NCBI GenBank assembly: GCA_041645435.1
Contig: JBAZQB010000002.1
Span: 372,001 to 436,000 of the forward strand
Direction: 5' to 3'
DNA length: 64,000 bases
Source of the DNA: Methanoregula sp.
GTDB lineage: Archaea > Halobacteriota > Methanomicrobia > Methanomicrobiales > Methanospirillaceae
Shown here: positions 17,861 through 27,443 of the stretch, piece after piece
How the letters are laid out: every line of letters begins with the position of its first letter
Position numbering within the stretch: the first letter of the stretch is position 1
Position numbers and translations under genes: made by a program
Notes under the pieces: model-generated
Told to the model about the DNA's origin: nothing
The model's input: only the letters and a program-made list of their open reading frames with translations
Databases searched by the model: none

Positions 17861-19123
17861 ATGGCGCCCCCCCCAACCCTTGTGCTCCGGAATGTCTCTT
17901 TACCTTCCGGGCGTGTGGCGGATATTACCCTTGCTGCCGGGAAAGTTACGCATGTGGGCGCGTATAAGGGTTCTGCGGAACCGTGTGACTGCACCGGTTG
18001 TCTTGTGATCCCGGCCGCTGTTGATATGCACGTTCACATGCGGGGTGGTGTGCAATCAGCTAAAGAGGATTGGGCGAGTGGAAGCATGAGCGCTATCGCC
18101 GGGGGTGTGACCGTGGTTGTTGACCAGCCTAACACCCTTCCTCCCATTACCACGCCCAGTGCACTGGCAGAGCGCGTGCAGGACGCAAAAGACCATTCTT
18201 ACTGCAGTTTTGCCATCAACAGCGGCGTCACTCCTGAAACCCCTCTGGAATTTATGTGGGAGGCGGGAGCCATGGCATTTGGCGAGACCTTTTATGCCCC
18301 ATCGAGTTATGGTGACGCAATCGACGGGATTGCACTGGGTGCGGCGCTGGCCCGTATCCATAAACTGGACGGACTTGCAACCATCCATGCCGAACGTGTT
18401 GGAGATTCTCCCGATACAGATCTCGTATCGCACAATCGCATCCGATCTGCCATAGGTGAGGCAGAAGCGGTTCGTGCAGTGCAGTCCCTGAACTACAGTG
18501 AATGCCGGCTTCATTTCTGCCATATGAGTTCTGTCCGCTCGGTTGATGCCGCCACGGGTTCGGTTGAGGTAACTCCCCATCACCTGTTCCTTTCGCAGGA
18601 GCAATTCGAGAAAAACAATACCCTGGGGAAAGTAAATCCTCCTCTCCGTACTGAAATGGAGCGAAAAGGGCTCTGGGAGCGATGGGGACGGATCGATGTT
18701 ATTGCATCCGATCATGCTCCCCACACGAAAGAAGACAAATCACAGGATTTTCCCGGTGCCCCTTCTGGCATTCCGGGGGTCGAAACCATGGTGCCCCTGC
18801 TGCTCGCACAGGTCATTGCCAAAAAGATTGATCTCGCATCTGTTATCGACAAAACTTCGTATGCCCCCGCCCGGTTGCTGGGAATTCCCCGCGCAGGATT
18901 TGAGATTGGGAACCGGGCAGATTTCGCTATCTACTCAAAAAAGCCCGAGCCGATACAGGCTGAATTACTGCACAGCAGGTGCGGGTGGACACCCTTTGAA
19001 GGGCATAAGGCCATTTTTCCCCAGATGGTGGTGATGAATGGTTCTGTTACGTATCTTGGAGGGGAATTCTCCCGCCAGGAACCGATATGGTTTGCGGGAA
19101 AAGGTTTCAAAGATACTCATTGA
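17861..19123 (+). CDS. pyrC: Dihydroorotase
   Basis: About 420 residues. It cyclises N-carbamoyl-aspartate to dihydroorotate in pyrimidine synthesis, a zinc amidohydrolase. Metal-binding motifs are DMHVHMRGG near residue ~55, HAERVGDS, FCHMSS and the C-terminal ASDHAPHTKEDK. The frame is open back to a TTG at 17840 and a GTG at 17852. I prefer the ATG at 17861 because a GTGAG sequence lies just upstream, but the start is uncertain. Other pyrimidine genes in the window are carAB, pyrE and pyrH. The downstream small DUF167 gene is on the same strand. Confidence 0.92.
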   Translation: MAPPPTLVLRNVSLPSGRVADITLAAGKVTHVGAYKGSAEPCDCTGCLVIPAAVDMHVHMRGGVQSAKEDWASGSMSAIAGGVTVVVDQPNTLPPITTPSALAERVQDAKDHSYCSFAINSGVTPETPLEFMWEAGAMAFGETFYAPSSYGDAIDGIALGAALARIHKLDGLATIHAERVGDSPDTDLVSHNRIRSAIGEAEAVRAVQSLNYSECRLHFCHMSSVRSVDAATGSVEVTPHHLFLSQEQFEKNNTLGKVNPPLRTEMERKGLWERWGRIDVIASDHAPHTKEDKSQDFPGAPSGIPGVETMVPLLLAQVIAKKIDLASVIDKTSYAPARLLGIPRAGFEIGNRADFAIYSKKPEPIQAELLHSRCGWTPFEGHKAIFPQMVVMNGSVTYLGGEFSRQEPIWFAGKGFKDTH

Positions 19124-19402
19124 CGATAAAAAACGGGCTGATTGAATCACCATGAATTGTCGGTTTTTGTTCCATCCCCAAGTGCTAAATATCTATGAAC
19201 CCGATGTATCTGGTGCCGATACAGCGCAGCCATAGGTCCCCGGGTGATCGATTGACAAGCGTCTGGATGTGATCCATGGGACAACCCGGTTGCGCGACAG
19301 GCATACGCCCGGCAAGGGTTTAAACACAGGTGAAGAACGGCAGCAGCCACTGGTGATCCATGTGCGTTTATGCCGGGCAACATTCTTATTAACAGTTTAC
19401 CT

Positions 19403-19720
19403 ATGCCCGATATCGCGGATGCTCTTTTGGAAGAGCGGAACGGTACGATTATTTCTATCGATGTTACTGCCGGAGCCAAGGCTGAGCTCTTCCCTGCAGG
19501 ATATAATGAATGGCGAAAAGCTATCGGCTGCCGGGTTATGGCGCATGCGCTTGAAGGAAAGGCAAACAAAGCCATCCTCACTCTGATTGCTGAAACACTC
19601 GAACTACCGGTGTCTTCGATAAGTATCCAGTCCGGTGCTACATCGTCGCAAAAACGCGTGCTGGTCGCGGGTGTTACAAAAAAAGATCTTCTTTTACAGC
19701 TCCAGTCTCACGGCAGATGA
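19403..19720 (+). CDS. DUF167 (YggU) family protein
   Basis: About 105 residues from the ATG at 19403 (the frame is open back to an ATG at 19370). It has the DUF167 core: ISIDVTAGAKAELFP, CRVMAHALEGKANKAI and ISIQSGATSSQKRVLVAG. The family is small, conserved in all domains and functionally uncharacterised. The downstream start fits the usual family length of ~100 residues, but no Shine-Dalgarno supports either choice. Confidence 0.8.
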   Translation: MPDIADALLEERNGTIISIDVTAGAKAELFPAGYNEWRKAIGCRVMAHALEGKANKAILTLIAETLELPVSSISIQSGATSSQKRVLVAGVTKKDLLLQLQSHGR

Positions 19721-19843
19721 ATGGGCTGCCTTTTTGAATACACGATACCCTTGAAATTTTATTTTCCAGGTCTGCTTTATTAACGATTCACCATTGATTT
19801 TTCTCATATATGTTAAAAGCATGCCCTTTAAGTAATTTTACGG

Positions 19844-19856
19844 GATATATATAACA
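19844..19856 (+). promoter_or_regulatory. Probable dnaG TATA box
   Basis: gatatatataaca is a strong archaeal TATA box in an AT-rich gap. It lies ~60 nt before the GTG start of dnaG, which would leave a leader of ~30 nt. Confidence 0.5.
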
Positions 19857-19910
19857 TATACCTATGATCAGGCATTTCATTCATCGCATGATACATGGGG
19901 GTGCGTTTAC

Positions 19911-21143
19911 GTGTATTCACCGGATACTACCAAGTACCTTATTCACATCAGCCTCACAGCAGAGGGGGTGGTCGAGAAACCCGATGTAGTTGGTGCCATT
20001 TTCGGGCAGACTGAAGGGTTACTCGGCGAAGACCTGGATCTGCGGGATCTTCAGAGAACAGGACGTGTCGGACGAATTGATGTCCAGATAACGAGCAAAA
20101 AAGGCGAGACCAAAGGTGAGATTTTGATCTCTTCCTCGCTTGACCGTGCGGAAACGGCAATTCTTGCCGCATCGCTTGAGACGATCGACCGTGTTGGTCC
20201 CTGCGTAGCGCATGTGGTAGTCGAGTCAATAGAGGATATCCGCGTCAGCAAACGAAAGATGATAGTCGAGCGGGCAAAGGTGCTGCTTATCGAGCGGTTT
20301 GATGATGGCACCATCGACAGTGATGAGTTGCTCGATGATGTCCGTGAGTGTCTCCGCATGGAAAAGATCGGTTCCATTGGCGAAGAGAAAGTGCCTGCAG
20401 GTCCCAATGTGCTGGAATCGGATGCCATTATTGTTGTTGAGGGCCGGGCAGATGTACTGAATCTTCTTCGCTACGGTATAAAAAATGCCGTTGCTGTTGA
20501 AGGAACAAATATTCCAAAGACCGTTGTCGAGCTCTGCGAGAAGAAGACGGCGACTGCCTTTTTCGATGGGGATCGTGGTGGCGAATTAATCCTGCGGGAG
20601 CTGCTGCAGGTCGTTGACATCGATTTTGTCGCTTTCTCCCCAAAGGGAAAGAGTGTCGAGGATATGACCCGGAAAGAGGTCATCAAGACATTGCGCAACA
20701 AGGTGCCCGTGGAATATGTCCGTGACCAGTATTTTGAAGATGCAGCCGAACTCCCAGCCGAACTCCGTATCACACGGGGAGGTGTGGATGAATCGGATGC
20801 TTCCGGCAAAAAGATCCGTCATGTTTCCCCCTCAAAGCGTACTTCTGATGGCACAAAAGGGCCCCTGACACTCCGGGACCACATCGATGATGTAAAAGGT
20901 CACAGTCTTGCCCGGTTTCTTACCGACGATCTGACTGTTGTAAAAGAACTGCGCCCGGATGAAGTGGAAAAAGCGATAGAAACTCTTGATGGCACGGTTA
21001 GCGGGCTTGTTGTTGATCGTCCTGTTGACCAGAAACTGCTTGACCGTCTTGTCTGGAAAGGTCTCTCCTATGTTGCGGCAAAAGATTTCAAGGGTGTTAT
21101 AAAACGACCGTTATCAATCCAGTTGATGAAAATGGGTCTATAA
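19911..21143 (+). CDS. dnaG: DnaG-like primase / exosome-associated protein
   Basis: 410 residues, archaeal DnaG. It has a Toprim domain with AIIVVEGRADVLNLLRYG (catalytic Glu) and FFDGDRGGELILRELL (DxD). The N-terminus DTTKYLIHISLTAEGVVEKP is typical of the archaeal family. In archaea DnaG is mainly found with the RNA exosome (poly(A)-rich RNA binding) and has primase activity in vitro. It starts with GTG. A serine/threonine-rich linker at ~290-325 separates the Toprim half from the C-terminal domain. It has its own promoter. Confidence 0.95.
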   Translation: MYSPDTTKYLIHISLTAEGVVEKPDVVGAIFGQTEGLLGEDLDLRDLQRTGRVGRIDVQITSKKGETKGEILISSSLDRAETAILAASLETIDRVGPCVAHVVVESIEDIRVSKRKMIVERAKVLLIERFDDGTIDSDELLDDVRECLRMEKIGSIGEEKVPAGPNVLESDAIIVVEGRADVLNLLRYGIKNAVAVEGTNIPKTVVELCEKKTATAFFDGDRGGELILRELLQVVDIDFVAFSPKGKSVEDMTRKEVIKTLRNKVPVEYVRDQYFEDAAELPAELRITRGGVDESDASGKKIRHVSPSKRTSDGTKGPLTLRDHIDDVKGHSLARFLTDDLTVVKELRPDEVEKAIETLDGTVSGLVVDRPVDQKLLDRLVWKGLSYVAAKDFKGVIKRPLSIQLMKMGL

Positions 21144-21200
21144 TCCCCACGCAAATTTATTTATCCTGCACAAAACCATGTTACTGTCTGGAGTGGTTGA

Positions 21201-21482
21201 ATGCACAAAGAGGAACTGATCAATCTTCACAAGATGCTCGCAGAAGTCAAGGAGTATTTTGAAGAGATCAATCCTGAACTGAAATTTACCCAGTATACTT
21301 CATTAAAGATTACTCCTTCCCAGCAGCACAAGAGCAAGATGGAGCATAAGTACGCAATATTTGTGCTGGGGACAGAAATTGCCAATGCGATGAAGGAAGT
21401 CGATTATTCCTCTTCAAGCCGGATTTCAGCACGCATGAAGGAGCTTGCTGATAAGACGCTTAAAGAGATGGATGACTCTTAA
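21201..21482 (+). CDS. UPF0058 family protein
   Basis: 93 residues, largely helical and charged (MHKEELINLHKMLAEVKEYF start). It matches the UPF0058 family of small euryarchaeal proteins of unknown function. A TATA-like tttatttat at 21155-21163 is ~45 nt upstream, and ggagtggttga near the start includes a weak Shine-Dalgarno. It follows dnaG by 57 nt but probably has its own promoter. Confidence 0.8.
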   Translation: MHKEELINLHKMLAEVKEYFEEINPELKFTQYTSLKITPSQQHKSKMEHKYAIFVLGTEIANAMKEVDYSSSSRISARMKELADKTLKEMDDS

Positions 21483-21604
21483 GTTCTTTTTTCACTCACA
21501 ATTTCGAACGGTTATATTGTGAGATAATATCGTTGGATTACCCGCCGTTTGCAGGTGCCAAACCGTGAAAAAATGTTAAGTCCCTTAAGAGCGGATGATC
21601 GCAC

Positions 21605-22540
21605 ATGCAGTATTTCACCGATACCGAGAAATCCATTGATCTCCGGGAATTAAATCGGGCAATCGAGACTGCATTTGCTGATCACGGGAACGGTCTTGTC
21701 CAGATGCCCCCGAAAGTATACGTGACCCTTCCTGAAGGGGATTTCCGGACAATGCCTGCGTATCTTCCGTCCCTCTCTCTTGCTGGTGTAAAGGTAGTCA
21801 ATGTTCATCCCGGTAACCCGGCACGAGGTCTTGTTACGGTGATGGCGCTGACGATAATTCTTGATATTGCAACAGGTGCGCCCGTGGCAATTCTCAACGC
21901 AACAAAACTGACTGATATGCGCACCGGTGCTGCGGGTGCAGTTGCAGCAAAATACCTCTGTCCTAAAAAAGAGATCGTTCTTGGACTGGTCGGTACAGGG
22001 AGGCAGGCAGAAGCACAATACCGGGCAATTTCGCAGGAATTTGATATCGGGGAGATTAAATGCTGGAGCCGTAATTCCCATCACGCAGAAAAATTTGCAC
22101 AGGAAATTACGGCTCATGATGCCCGCAGTGTACCGGTGGAAAAAGCCTGCGACTGCGATCTCCTTGTTACAACAACCCCATCTCATGCACCCGTTGTCAT
22201 GAATGAGTGGGTGCAGGAAGGAACCCATATCAATGCCATCGGCGCTGATGCTGCGGGAAAGCAGGAACTCGATCCTCTCCTGCTCAAACGAGGACTTGTC
22301 TTTGTTGATGATATGTCCCAGGCGGTTCATTCTGGAGAAGTAAATGTGCCCATAAGTCAGGGGATTTTTACGACGGAAGAGATCAAAGGGACTCTTGGTG
22401 AAGTTGTTATTGGCATGAAGCGACGCGGGCGATCGGATCAGATTACCATTTTCGACTCAACGGGACTGGCAATTCAGGATCTGGCTATTGCGGCAATCGC
22501 GATGCGTAACGGACGGGCAATAGACCTTCCGTTTCCCTGA
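21605..22540 (+). CDS. Alanine dehydrogenase / ornithine cyclodeaminase family
   Basis: 311 residues, OCD/mu-crystallin superfamily. A Rossmann motif LGLVGTGRQAEAQYRAI is preceded by LTDMRTGAAGAVAAKYL, which is diagnostic of the family. In euryarchaea this family includes NAD-dependent alanine dehydrogenase (pyruvate + ammonia to alanine), but ornithine cyclodeaminase activity cannot be excluded. Single gene, with a TATA-like gttaagt ~35 nt upstream of the ATG. Confidence 0.88.
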   Translation: MQYFTDTEKSIDLRELNRAIETAFADHGNGLVQMPPKVYVTLPEGDFRTMPAYLPSLSLAGVKVVNVHPGNPARGLVTVMALTIILDIATGAPVAILNATKLTDMRTGAAGAVAAKYLCPKKEIVLGLVGTGRQAEAQYRAISQEFDIGEIKCWSRNSHHAEKFAQEITAHDARSVPVEKACDCDLLVTTTPSHAPVVMNEWVQEGTHINAIGADAAGKQELDPLLLKRGLVFVDDMSQAVHSGEVNVPISQGIFTTEEIKGTLGEVVIGMKRRGRSDQITIFDSTGLAIQDLAIAAIAMRNGRAIDLPFP

Positions 22541-22575
22541 TTGCACACTCTAAAAAAATTGTAAGAAGAGAATCT

Positions 22576-24042
22576 CTACTCTTTCAGTTTTTTTGCATGT
22601 TTCTTCCAGACCTGTTCCCGATAGACCGGCCCGCTGTTATAAGTACAGAATGGTATAAGGGTGCCGTCAGGTGTTGCATAGTGTATGCAGCACCGCTGGA
22701 CCCGGTCGAGATCATAATTGTACCGGTCCATGAAATGCATGGTGCCGATAAAGAGCGCATTCCAGTGGAATTCCCTGAGCGCATCGAAGTTCTGTCCGAT
22801 CAATGTTTTTCCGATAATCTTCCAGAATTCAGCGGTATTTCCGTGCTCTCCCTTCTGCACGGAATCATGCATGTTTTTCACGCCTTCTAGCAATGCCTTG
22901 TATTTGTTGATGGCGCCACCTTTTTTGATAGTCTCCGTCATCTGTTCGATCGATTCAAAGAAACTCTCCACATCTACCATCCGGTTTACCGGTACGATAC
23001 CTGCTTCCTGGACAAACACGTAGGTAGCGGCACCGCAGTGAGGGTGGGCGGTGAAACGCACCTGGGGCTTACCGGTGTATGCTTCAACCAGATCGGAGAA
23101 CGGGAGTACGCAGGGTATGGGATAAAAGTCATCTTTTTTGATGATCCCCTGCGTCTGTGTCTCGATATCCGCCAGGACTTCAGGAATGGTGATACGGGAT
23201 TTTTTAATATCGTCATCACTCGCTGCACCGGTAAATGCGACCGGCTGGAAATTCACCCCGCGGATTACCGAAATGTTATCTACGGCAAACCTGATGATAT
23301 CCCCAACCTCGTGATCATTTTTACCGCGTATTACTGTAGGTACAAGGACGATGCCAAGCTTCACCCGATTCAAATTCTCTATGGTTTTTAAGTGAATTGC
23401 CAAAAACGGGTTTGTTTTTTGAGTTACGCCATCGAAATGCAGGTATACCGTGTTAAGTCCGGCATCCTTGAGTTCCTGCGCATAACCCGGTTCTTTTGCG
23501 AGACGCACACCATTGGAAGCGATCTGGACCTGGGGAAAGCCAATCTCTTTTGCCTTTTTGATGATCTTTGCCAGATCCTCTCTCATGGTAGGCTCGCCCC
23601 CGGAAAACTGTACTGCGGGAGCAGGGACCGGCTTTTGATCCCGGAGAAGTGTCAGCATCTTTACTATCTGATCAAAATCAGGCTCATAGACAAACCCGCA
23701 GGCACGTGCGTTTGCAAAACAGAATTCGCAATCCAGATTGCAGCGGTTGGTGAGATCAATATTGGCAAGCAGGGTCTGGGAGTGATGGTTATTGCAGAGT
23801 CCACACGACGAAGGGCAGTTTTCTGCCGGAGCTATATTCTGGGGATTTGATACCCCCGTGCCTATGGTGTCATACTTTTCAAACCGGTGATACATCACGG
23901 GATCTGACCAGTAGAGATTCCTGAAATTCCCGTGGTCCTTGCACGTACTTTTCAGCCAGATCTTTCCCTCTTCTTCCACAACCTCCGCATCAACAACGGT
24001 ATTGCATGAGGGGCAAAGACTTCGGGTATTTTTTATCAGCAT
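22576..24042 (-). CDS. tes: Radical SAM enzyme, tetraether lipid synthase (Tes) type
   Basis: 488 residues from the ATG at 24042, which has GGTGG upstream (a GTG at 24063 would add 7). The radical SAM motif is C101xxxC105xxC108 in TNRCNLDCEFCFANA. Extra cysteine sets (C10/C13/C34 near the N-terminus and C76/C80/C83 in NCPSSCGLCNNH) could bind zinc or auxiliary clusters. This layout is that of the family of MJ0619 and its relatives, which join isoprenoid chains of archaeol to form tetraether (GDGT) lipids. The neighbouring divergent gene is CDP-archaeol synthase, which supports a lipid role. The assignment is by motif recall, not by search. Confidence 0.8.
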   Translation of the reverse strand: MLIKNTRSLCPSCNTVVDAEVVEEEGKIWLKSTCKDHGNFRNLYWSDPVMYHRFEKYDTIGTGVSNPQNIAPAENCPSSCGLCNNHHSQTLLANIDLTNRCNLDCEFCFANARACGFVYEPDFDQIVKMLTLLRDQKPVPAPAVQFSGGEPTMREDLAKIIKKAKEIGFPQVQIASNGVRLAKEPGYAQELKDAGLNTVYLHFDGVTQKTNPFLAIHLKTIENLNRVKLGIVLVPTVIRGKNDHEVGDIIRFAVDNISVIRGVNFQPVAFTGAASDDDIKKSRITIPEVLADIETQTQGIIKKDDFYPIPCVLPFSDLVEAYTGKPQVRFTAHPHCGAATYVFVQEAGIVPVNRMVDVESFFESIEQMTETIKKGGAINKYKALLEGVKNMHDSVQKGEHGNTAEFWKIIGKTLIGQNFDALREFHWNALFIGTMHFMDRYNYDLDRVQRCCIHYATPDGTLIPFCTYNSGPVYREQVWKKHAKKLKE

Positions 24043-24125
24043 TAATGTCCACCCGGTACTCACGAATTTTGGTTAATCCCACTGTGAGTTACCTTAATGT
24101 TTTTGTCTGCTCTTTATTAGAGATA

Positions 24126-24689
24126 TTGGAGTGCACCATTATTAGTATTGATTTCTTCATAATACCGTTGCTTTCAGCGGTCTGGATCATGCTTCCTGCG
24201 TATATCCCCAACCCGACGGCTGCTCTTCTTGGGGGAGGAACTCCTATTGACTTTGGAAGGAATTATTCTGACGGACACCGGATATTTGGAGATGGTAAAA
24301 CATTTCGGGGCCTTTTTTTTGGGGTGCTCGTCGGGATAATCACCGGCATACTTCTTATCTGGTTATCAGGAACATTTACCTTAACATTCCTTCCCCTGCA
24401 CACCCTTACATCGGTATCGCTCCTCGCATTTGGAGCATTGCTCGGTGATCTGGGTAAGAGTTTTCTCAAGCGCAGGATGGGGAAAGTGCGGGGTGAAAAG
24501 TGGCCGATTGCCGACCAGTTCGATCTGGTTGTCGGCGCATTTATCCTCATGCTCATATTCGATCCCGGGTGGCTCTTTACCAATCTCACGCTTCCCGTTC
24601 TGATCATCATCCTGATCCTCACCCCAGTCCTTCACCGGGCAGTCAATATTATCGGTTATGTTATGGGAGTCAAGGAGGTTCCATGGTAA
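24126..24689 (+). CDS. carS: CDP-archaeol synthase
   Basis: About 187 residues. It transfers CMP from CTP to unsaturated archaetidic acid, forming CDP-archaeol, at the membrane. The family signature LPAYIPNPTAALLGGGTPID with DGHRIFGDGKTFRGLFFG is clear, and 4-5 hydrophobic helices are visible. The start is uncertain. There is no ATG at the conserved N-terminus; a TTG at 24126 gives a protein beginning just before the first helix, and the frame is open further up to 24006. Its last bases overlap the pyrE start, so it is co-transcribed with pyrE-purD-argF. It is divergent from tes. Confidence 0.88.
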   Translation: MECTIISIDFFIIPLLSAVWIMLPAYIPNPTAALLGGGTPIDFGRNYSDGHRIFGDGKTFRGLFFGVLVGIITGILLIWLSGTFTLTFLPLHTLTSVSLLAFGALLGDLGKSFLKRRMGKVRGEKWPIADQFDLVVGAFILMLIFDPGWLFTNLTLPVLIIILILTPVLHRAVNIIGYVMGVKEVPW

Positions 24690-25198
24690 ATCCTATTGCA
24701 GATCTGCTCATACAATACAAGGCAATTGAAACAGGTGATTTTACCCTTGCAAGCGGTGCGAAAAGCACCTACTACATAGATGTGAAAACAGCAGTCACTC
24801 ATCCTGATCTGCTCAATGCCATAGCACAACTCGTTGCACAGTCGCATGAATTCGATGTCGTAGCAGGTGTGGCTGTGGGCGGAGTCCCTCTCGCGGTTGC
24901 AACTGCACTCGCAGCAAAAAAGCCGTATGCGATTATCCGTGCCGCAGAGAAGAGCCATGGTAAGAAAGAGATGATCATCGGTAACGTCCGGGATATGAGC
25001 ATCCTCCTCATTGAAGATGTGACAACTTCTGGTGGATCCGCGCTGTACGGTATTGAAACCCTTCGCTCCGCTGGGGCGCGGGCAGACCGGGTAGTTACCG
25101 TAGTTGACCGGGAACAGGGTGCAGAAGCGATGCTTTGTAAACAGGGCATTGAGTTCCTGCCTCTTGTCAGAGTGAGCGAGTTGTTAAAAGAGAAGTAA
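24683..25198 (+). CDS. pyrE: Orotate phosphoribosyltransferase
   Basis: 171 residues. It makes OMP from orotate and PRPP. The ATG at 24683 overlaps the carS stop and has a strong Shine-Dalgarno, GGAGGTT, at 24674-24680. The frame is open further upstream, but that part overlaps carS and is not family-like. The PRPP-binding loop is ILLIEDVTTSGGSALYG. Other motifs are GDFTLASGAKSTYYIDVKT and GVAVGGVPLA. Normal archaeal length. Confidence 0.95.
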   Translation: MVNPIADLLIQYKAIETGDFTLASGAKSTYYIDVKTAVTHPDLLNAIAQLVAQSHEFDVVAGVAVGGVPLAVATALAAKKPYAIIRAAEKSHGKKEMIIGNVRDMSILLIEDVTTSGGSALYGIETLRSAGARADRVVTVVDREQGAEAMLCKQGIEFLPLVRVSELLKEK

Positions 25199-25223
25199 TT
25201 TTTACGGCAAGCGTACATTAGAG

Positions 25224-26516
25224 ATGGATATGAAGATCCTTGTTGTGGGCGGGGGAGGAAGGGAGCATGCAATAGCATCTGCACTCGCCCGCAACCGAAA
25301 AACAGCACTCTATTCCGTAATGGCAAAGAAGAATCCCGGCATCTCAAAACTTGCAGAGAAGGTCTTGCTCTGCAGGGAAACAGATGTGCCGCGCATTGTT
25401 GCCTTTGCACAGGAGAATGGTATCGAATATGCTTTTATTGGTCCTGAATCTCCCTTGGAAGCCGGTATTGTTGATGCATTGGAATCTTCCGGAATTTCCT
25501 GTGTCGGGCCATCCAGAGCGGCTGCTCGAATTGAGACCGACAAGGGATTCTGCCGCGGGCTGATGGAACAGCATCAGATCGATGGGTGCCCGAAGTACCG
25601 GCTCTGCCAGAACAGTGATGAAGCGATCGCGTTTATCAATGACCATGATGGCGATCTGGTGATAAAACCTGTAGGGCTCACCGGGGGTAAGGGAGTCAAG
25701 ATTATGGGTGAGCAGGTGGACCGGGCAGGCGCGATTGCTTATGCAGGGCAGATCAAAGGTGAAATAATTCTCGAAGAACGCCTTATCGGGGAGGAGTTTA
25801 CCCTCCAGGCTTTTGTCGATGGCACTACCCTTATTCCTATGCCTCTTGTCCAGGATCACAAGCGGGCTTTTAACGGGGACTCAGGACCGAACACCGGGGG
25901 CATGGGCTCGTACACTATGCCTGACCACATGCTGCCATTTGTAACACCTGCAGAGTACAAAAAGGCGTTTGGGATCATGCGGGCGACCGTTGAAGCCCTG
26001 GAGAGAACAGGACATCCTTATAAAGGCATCCTCTATGGCCAGTTCATGAACACTGCAAAGGGTCCCAAAGTGATAGAATTCAATGCCCGGTTCGGCGACC
26101 CCGAAGCAATGAATGTTCTGTCGCTTCTTAAGTCGGATCTTTGTGAAATCATGGTGAGAATCACAAGCGGGACACTCACCTCTGCGCAAGTCGTGTTTGA
26201 AAAGAAAGCGACGGTATGTAAATATCTGGTACCGGAAGGTTATCCCGATGCACCCCATGCCGGGAACCCTGTCCATGTAGGTGATACCAGGGGGGCGATC
26301 ACCTATTACGCAAATGTTGAAGAACGTGACGGTTCACTTGTCACACTGACATCCCGCACTCTTGCATTCGTAGGAATTGGCGATACGTTAGAGGATGCTG
26401 AACGTATTGCAGAGCAGGCAGCAGCATCAGTCAAGGGTCGTGTGCGATACCGGAAAGACATAGGGACAGAAGAGCTACTCAGCCAGCGTATTGCGCACAT
26501 GAAGGAGTTACGATGA
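25224..26516 (+). CDS. purD: Phosphoribosylamine-glycine ligase
   Basis: 430 residues, an ATP-grasp enzyme forming GAR from phosphoribosylamine, glycine and ATP in purine synthesis. The N-terminal VVGGGGREHAIASAL is the PurD signature. KPVGLTGGKGVKIM and FNARFGDPEAMNVL are ATP-grasp/metal sites, and SGPNTGGMGSY is conserved. It lies 25 nt after pyrE and overlaps argF by 4 bp (ATGA), so carS-pyrE-purD-argF form one transcription unit joining lipid, nucleotide and arginine genes. Confidence 0.97.
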   Translation: MDMKILVVGGGGREHAIASALARNRKTALYSVMAKKNPGISKLAEKVLLCRETDVPRIVAFAQENGIEYAFIGPESPLEAGIVDALESSGISCVGPSRAAARIETDKGFCRGLMEQHQIDGCPKYRLCQNSDEAIAFINDHDGDLVIKPVGLTGGKGVKIMGEQVDRAGAIAYAGQIKGEIILEERLIGEEFTLQAFVDGTTLIPMPLVQDHKRAFNGDSGPNTGGMGSYTMPDHMLPFVTPAEYKKAFGIMRATVEALERTGHPYKGILYGQFMNTAKGPKVIEFNARFGDPEAMNVLSLLKSDLCEIMVRITSGTLTSAQVVFEKKATVCKYLVPEGYPDAPHAGNPVHVGDTRGAITYYANVEERDGSLVTLTSRTLAFVGIGDTLEDAERIAEQAAASVKGRVRYRKDIGTEELLSQRIAHMKELR

Positions 26517-27424
26517 ATAAGGATTTTCTATCAATTCTGGATATCAGCAAAACAGAGCTGGAACAGATACTTTCTGAGGCAAAACATCTCAAGCTGTTGA
26601 AGAAACAGGGAGTTGTTCACGATGTCCTGCGGGGAAAAAATCTCGCCATGATCTTTGAGAAATCATCGACCCGTACGCATATCTCGTTTGAAGTTGGTAT
26701 GAACGAGCTGGGTGGACACGCCCTGTTTTTAAACGCACGCGATATGCAGATATGGCGGGGCGAAGAGATCCGGGATACGGCGCGGGCAGCATCCCGCTAT
26801 GTATCCGGTATCATGATCAGGGCATACAAACACAGCACTATTGAAGAATTTGCCCGGTTTGCTACAATTCCGGTGATCAATGGTCTCTCCGATCTTGAAC
26901 ATCCCTGCCAGTTACTCGCCGATATCATGACAATGCAGGAGCATTTCGGTTCAACTCGTGATCTGCGGGTTGCATGGGTTGGTGATGGCAATAATGTCTG
27001 TAATTCACTGATCCTGTCAACGGTTCTTACCGGGTACTCTGTAACCGTAGCAACCCCGGAAGGTTACGAACCTTCAGAAGAGATTGTGAAAAAGGCATGT
27101 GCACTTGGTGGAAAGGTGAGCCTGGTCAAAAGTCCTGAGCAGGCGGTTAAGGATGCGCATGTCATAGTTACGGATACATGGGTGTCCATGGGCGATGATG
27201 CGGAACGGGATGAGCGCCTTAAGGTTTTCTCAGGTTATACGGTGGATGCAGGACTCATGCGACACGCATCACCGGATGCCCGGGTGCTCCACTGTCTTCC
27301 GGCACACCGGGGAGAGGAGATCGCTGATGAGGTGATGGAAGGTGGTCAGAGCCTTGTCTGGGATGAGGCTGAAAACCGGCTGCATGCCCAGAAAGCACTT
27401 CTGGTGCGACTGTTGAAAAAATAA
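26513..27424 (+). CDS. argF: Ornithine carbamoyltransferase
   Basis: 303 residues. It makes citrulline from ornithine and carbamoyl phosphate. The carbamoyl-phosphate site is EKSSTRTHISFEVG, with HPCQLLAD and the ornithine-binding HCLPAHRGEE. The start overlaps the purD stop (ATGA), with AAGGAGTT just upstream as ribosome site. The substrate carbamoyl phosphate comes from carAB (31.4-35.7 kb), and the next step is argG (29.4 kb). Confidence 0.97.
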   Translation: MNKDFLSILDISKTELEQILSEAKHLKLLKKQGVVHDVLRGKNLAMIFEKSSTRTHISFEVGMNELGGHALFLNARDMQIWRGEEIRDTARAASRYVSGIMIRAYKHSTIEEFARFATIPVINGLSDLEHPCQLLADIMTMQEHFGSTRDLRVAWVGDGNNVCNSLILSTVLTGYSVTVATPEGYEPSEEIVKKACALGGKVSLVKSPEQAVKDAHVIVTDTWVSMGDDAERDERLKVFSGYTVDAGLMRHASPDARVLHCLPAHRGEEIADEVMEGGQSLVWDEAENRLHAQKALLVRLLKK

Positions 27425-27443
27425 AAAATAGTTTTTTTACGGG

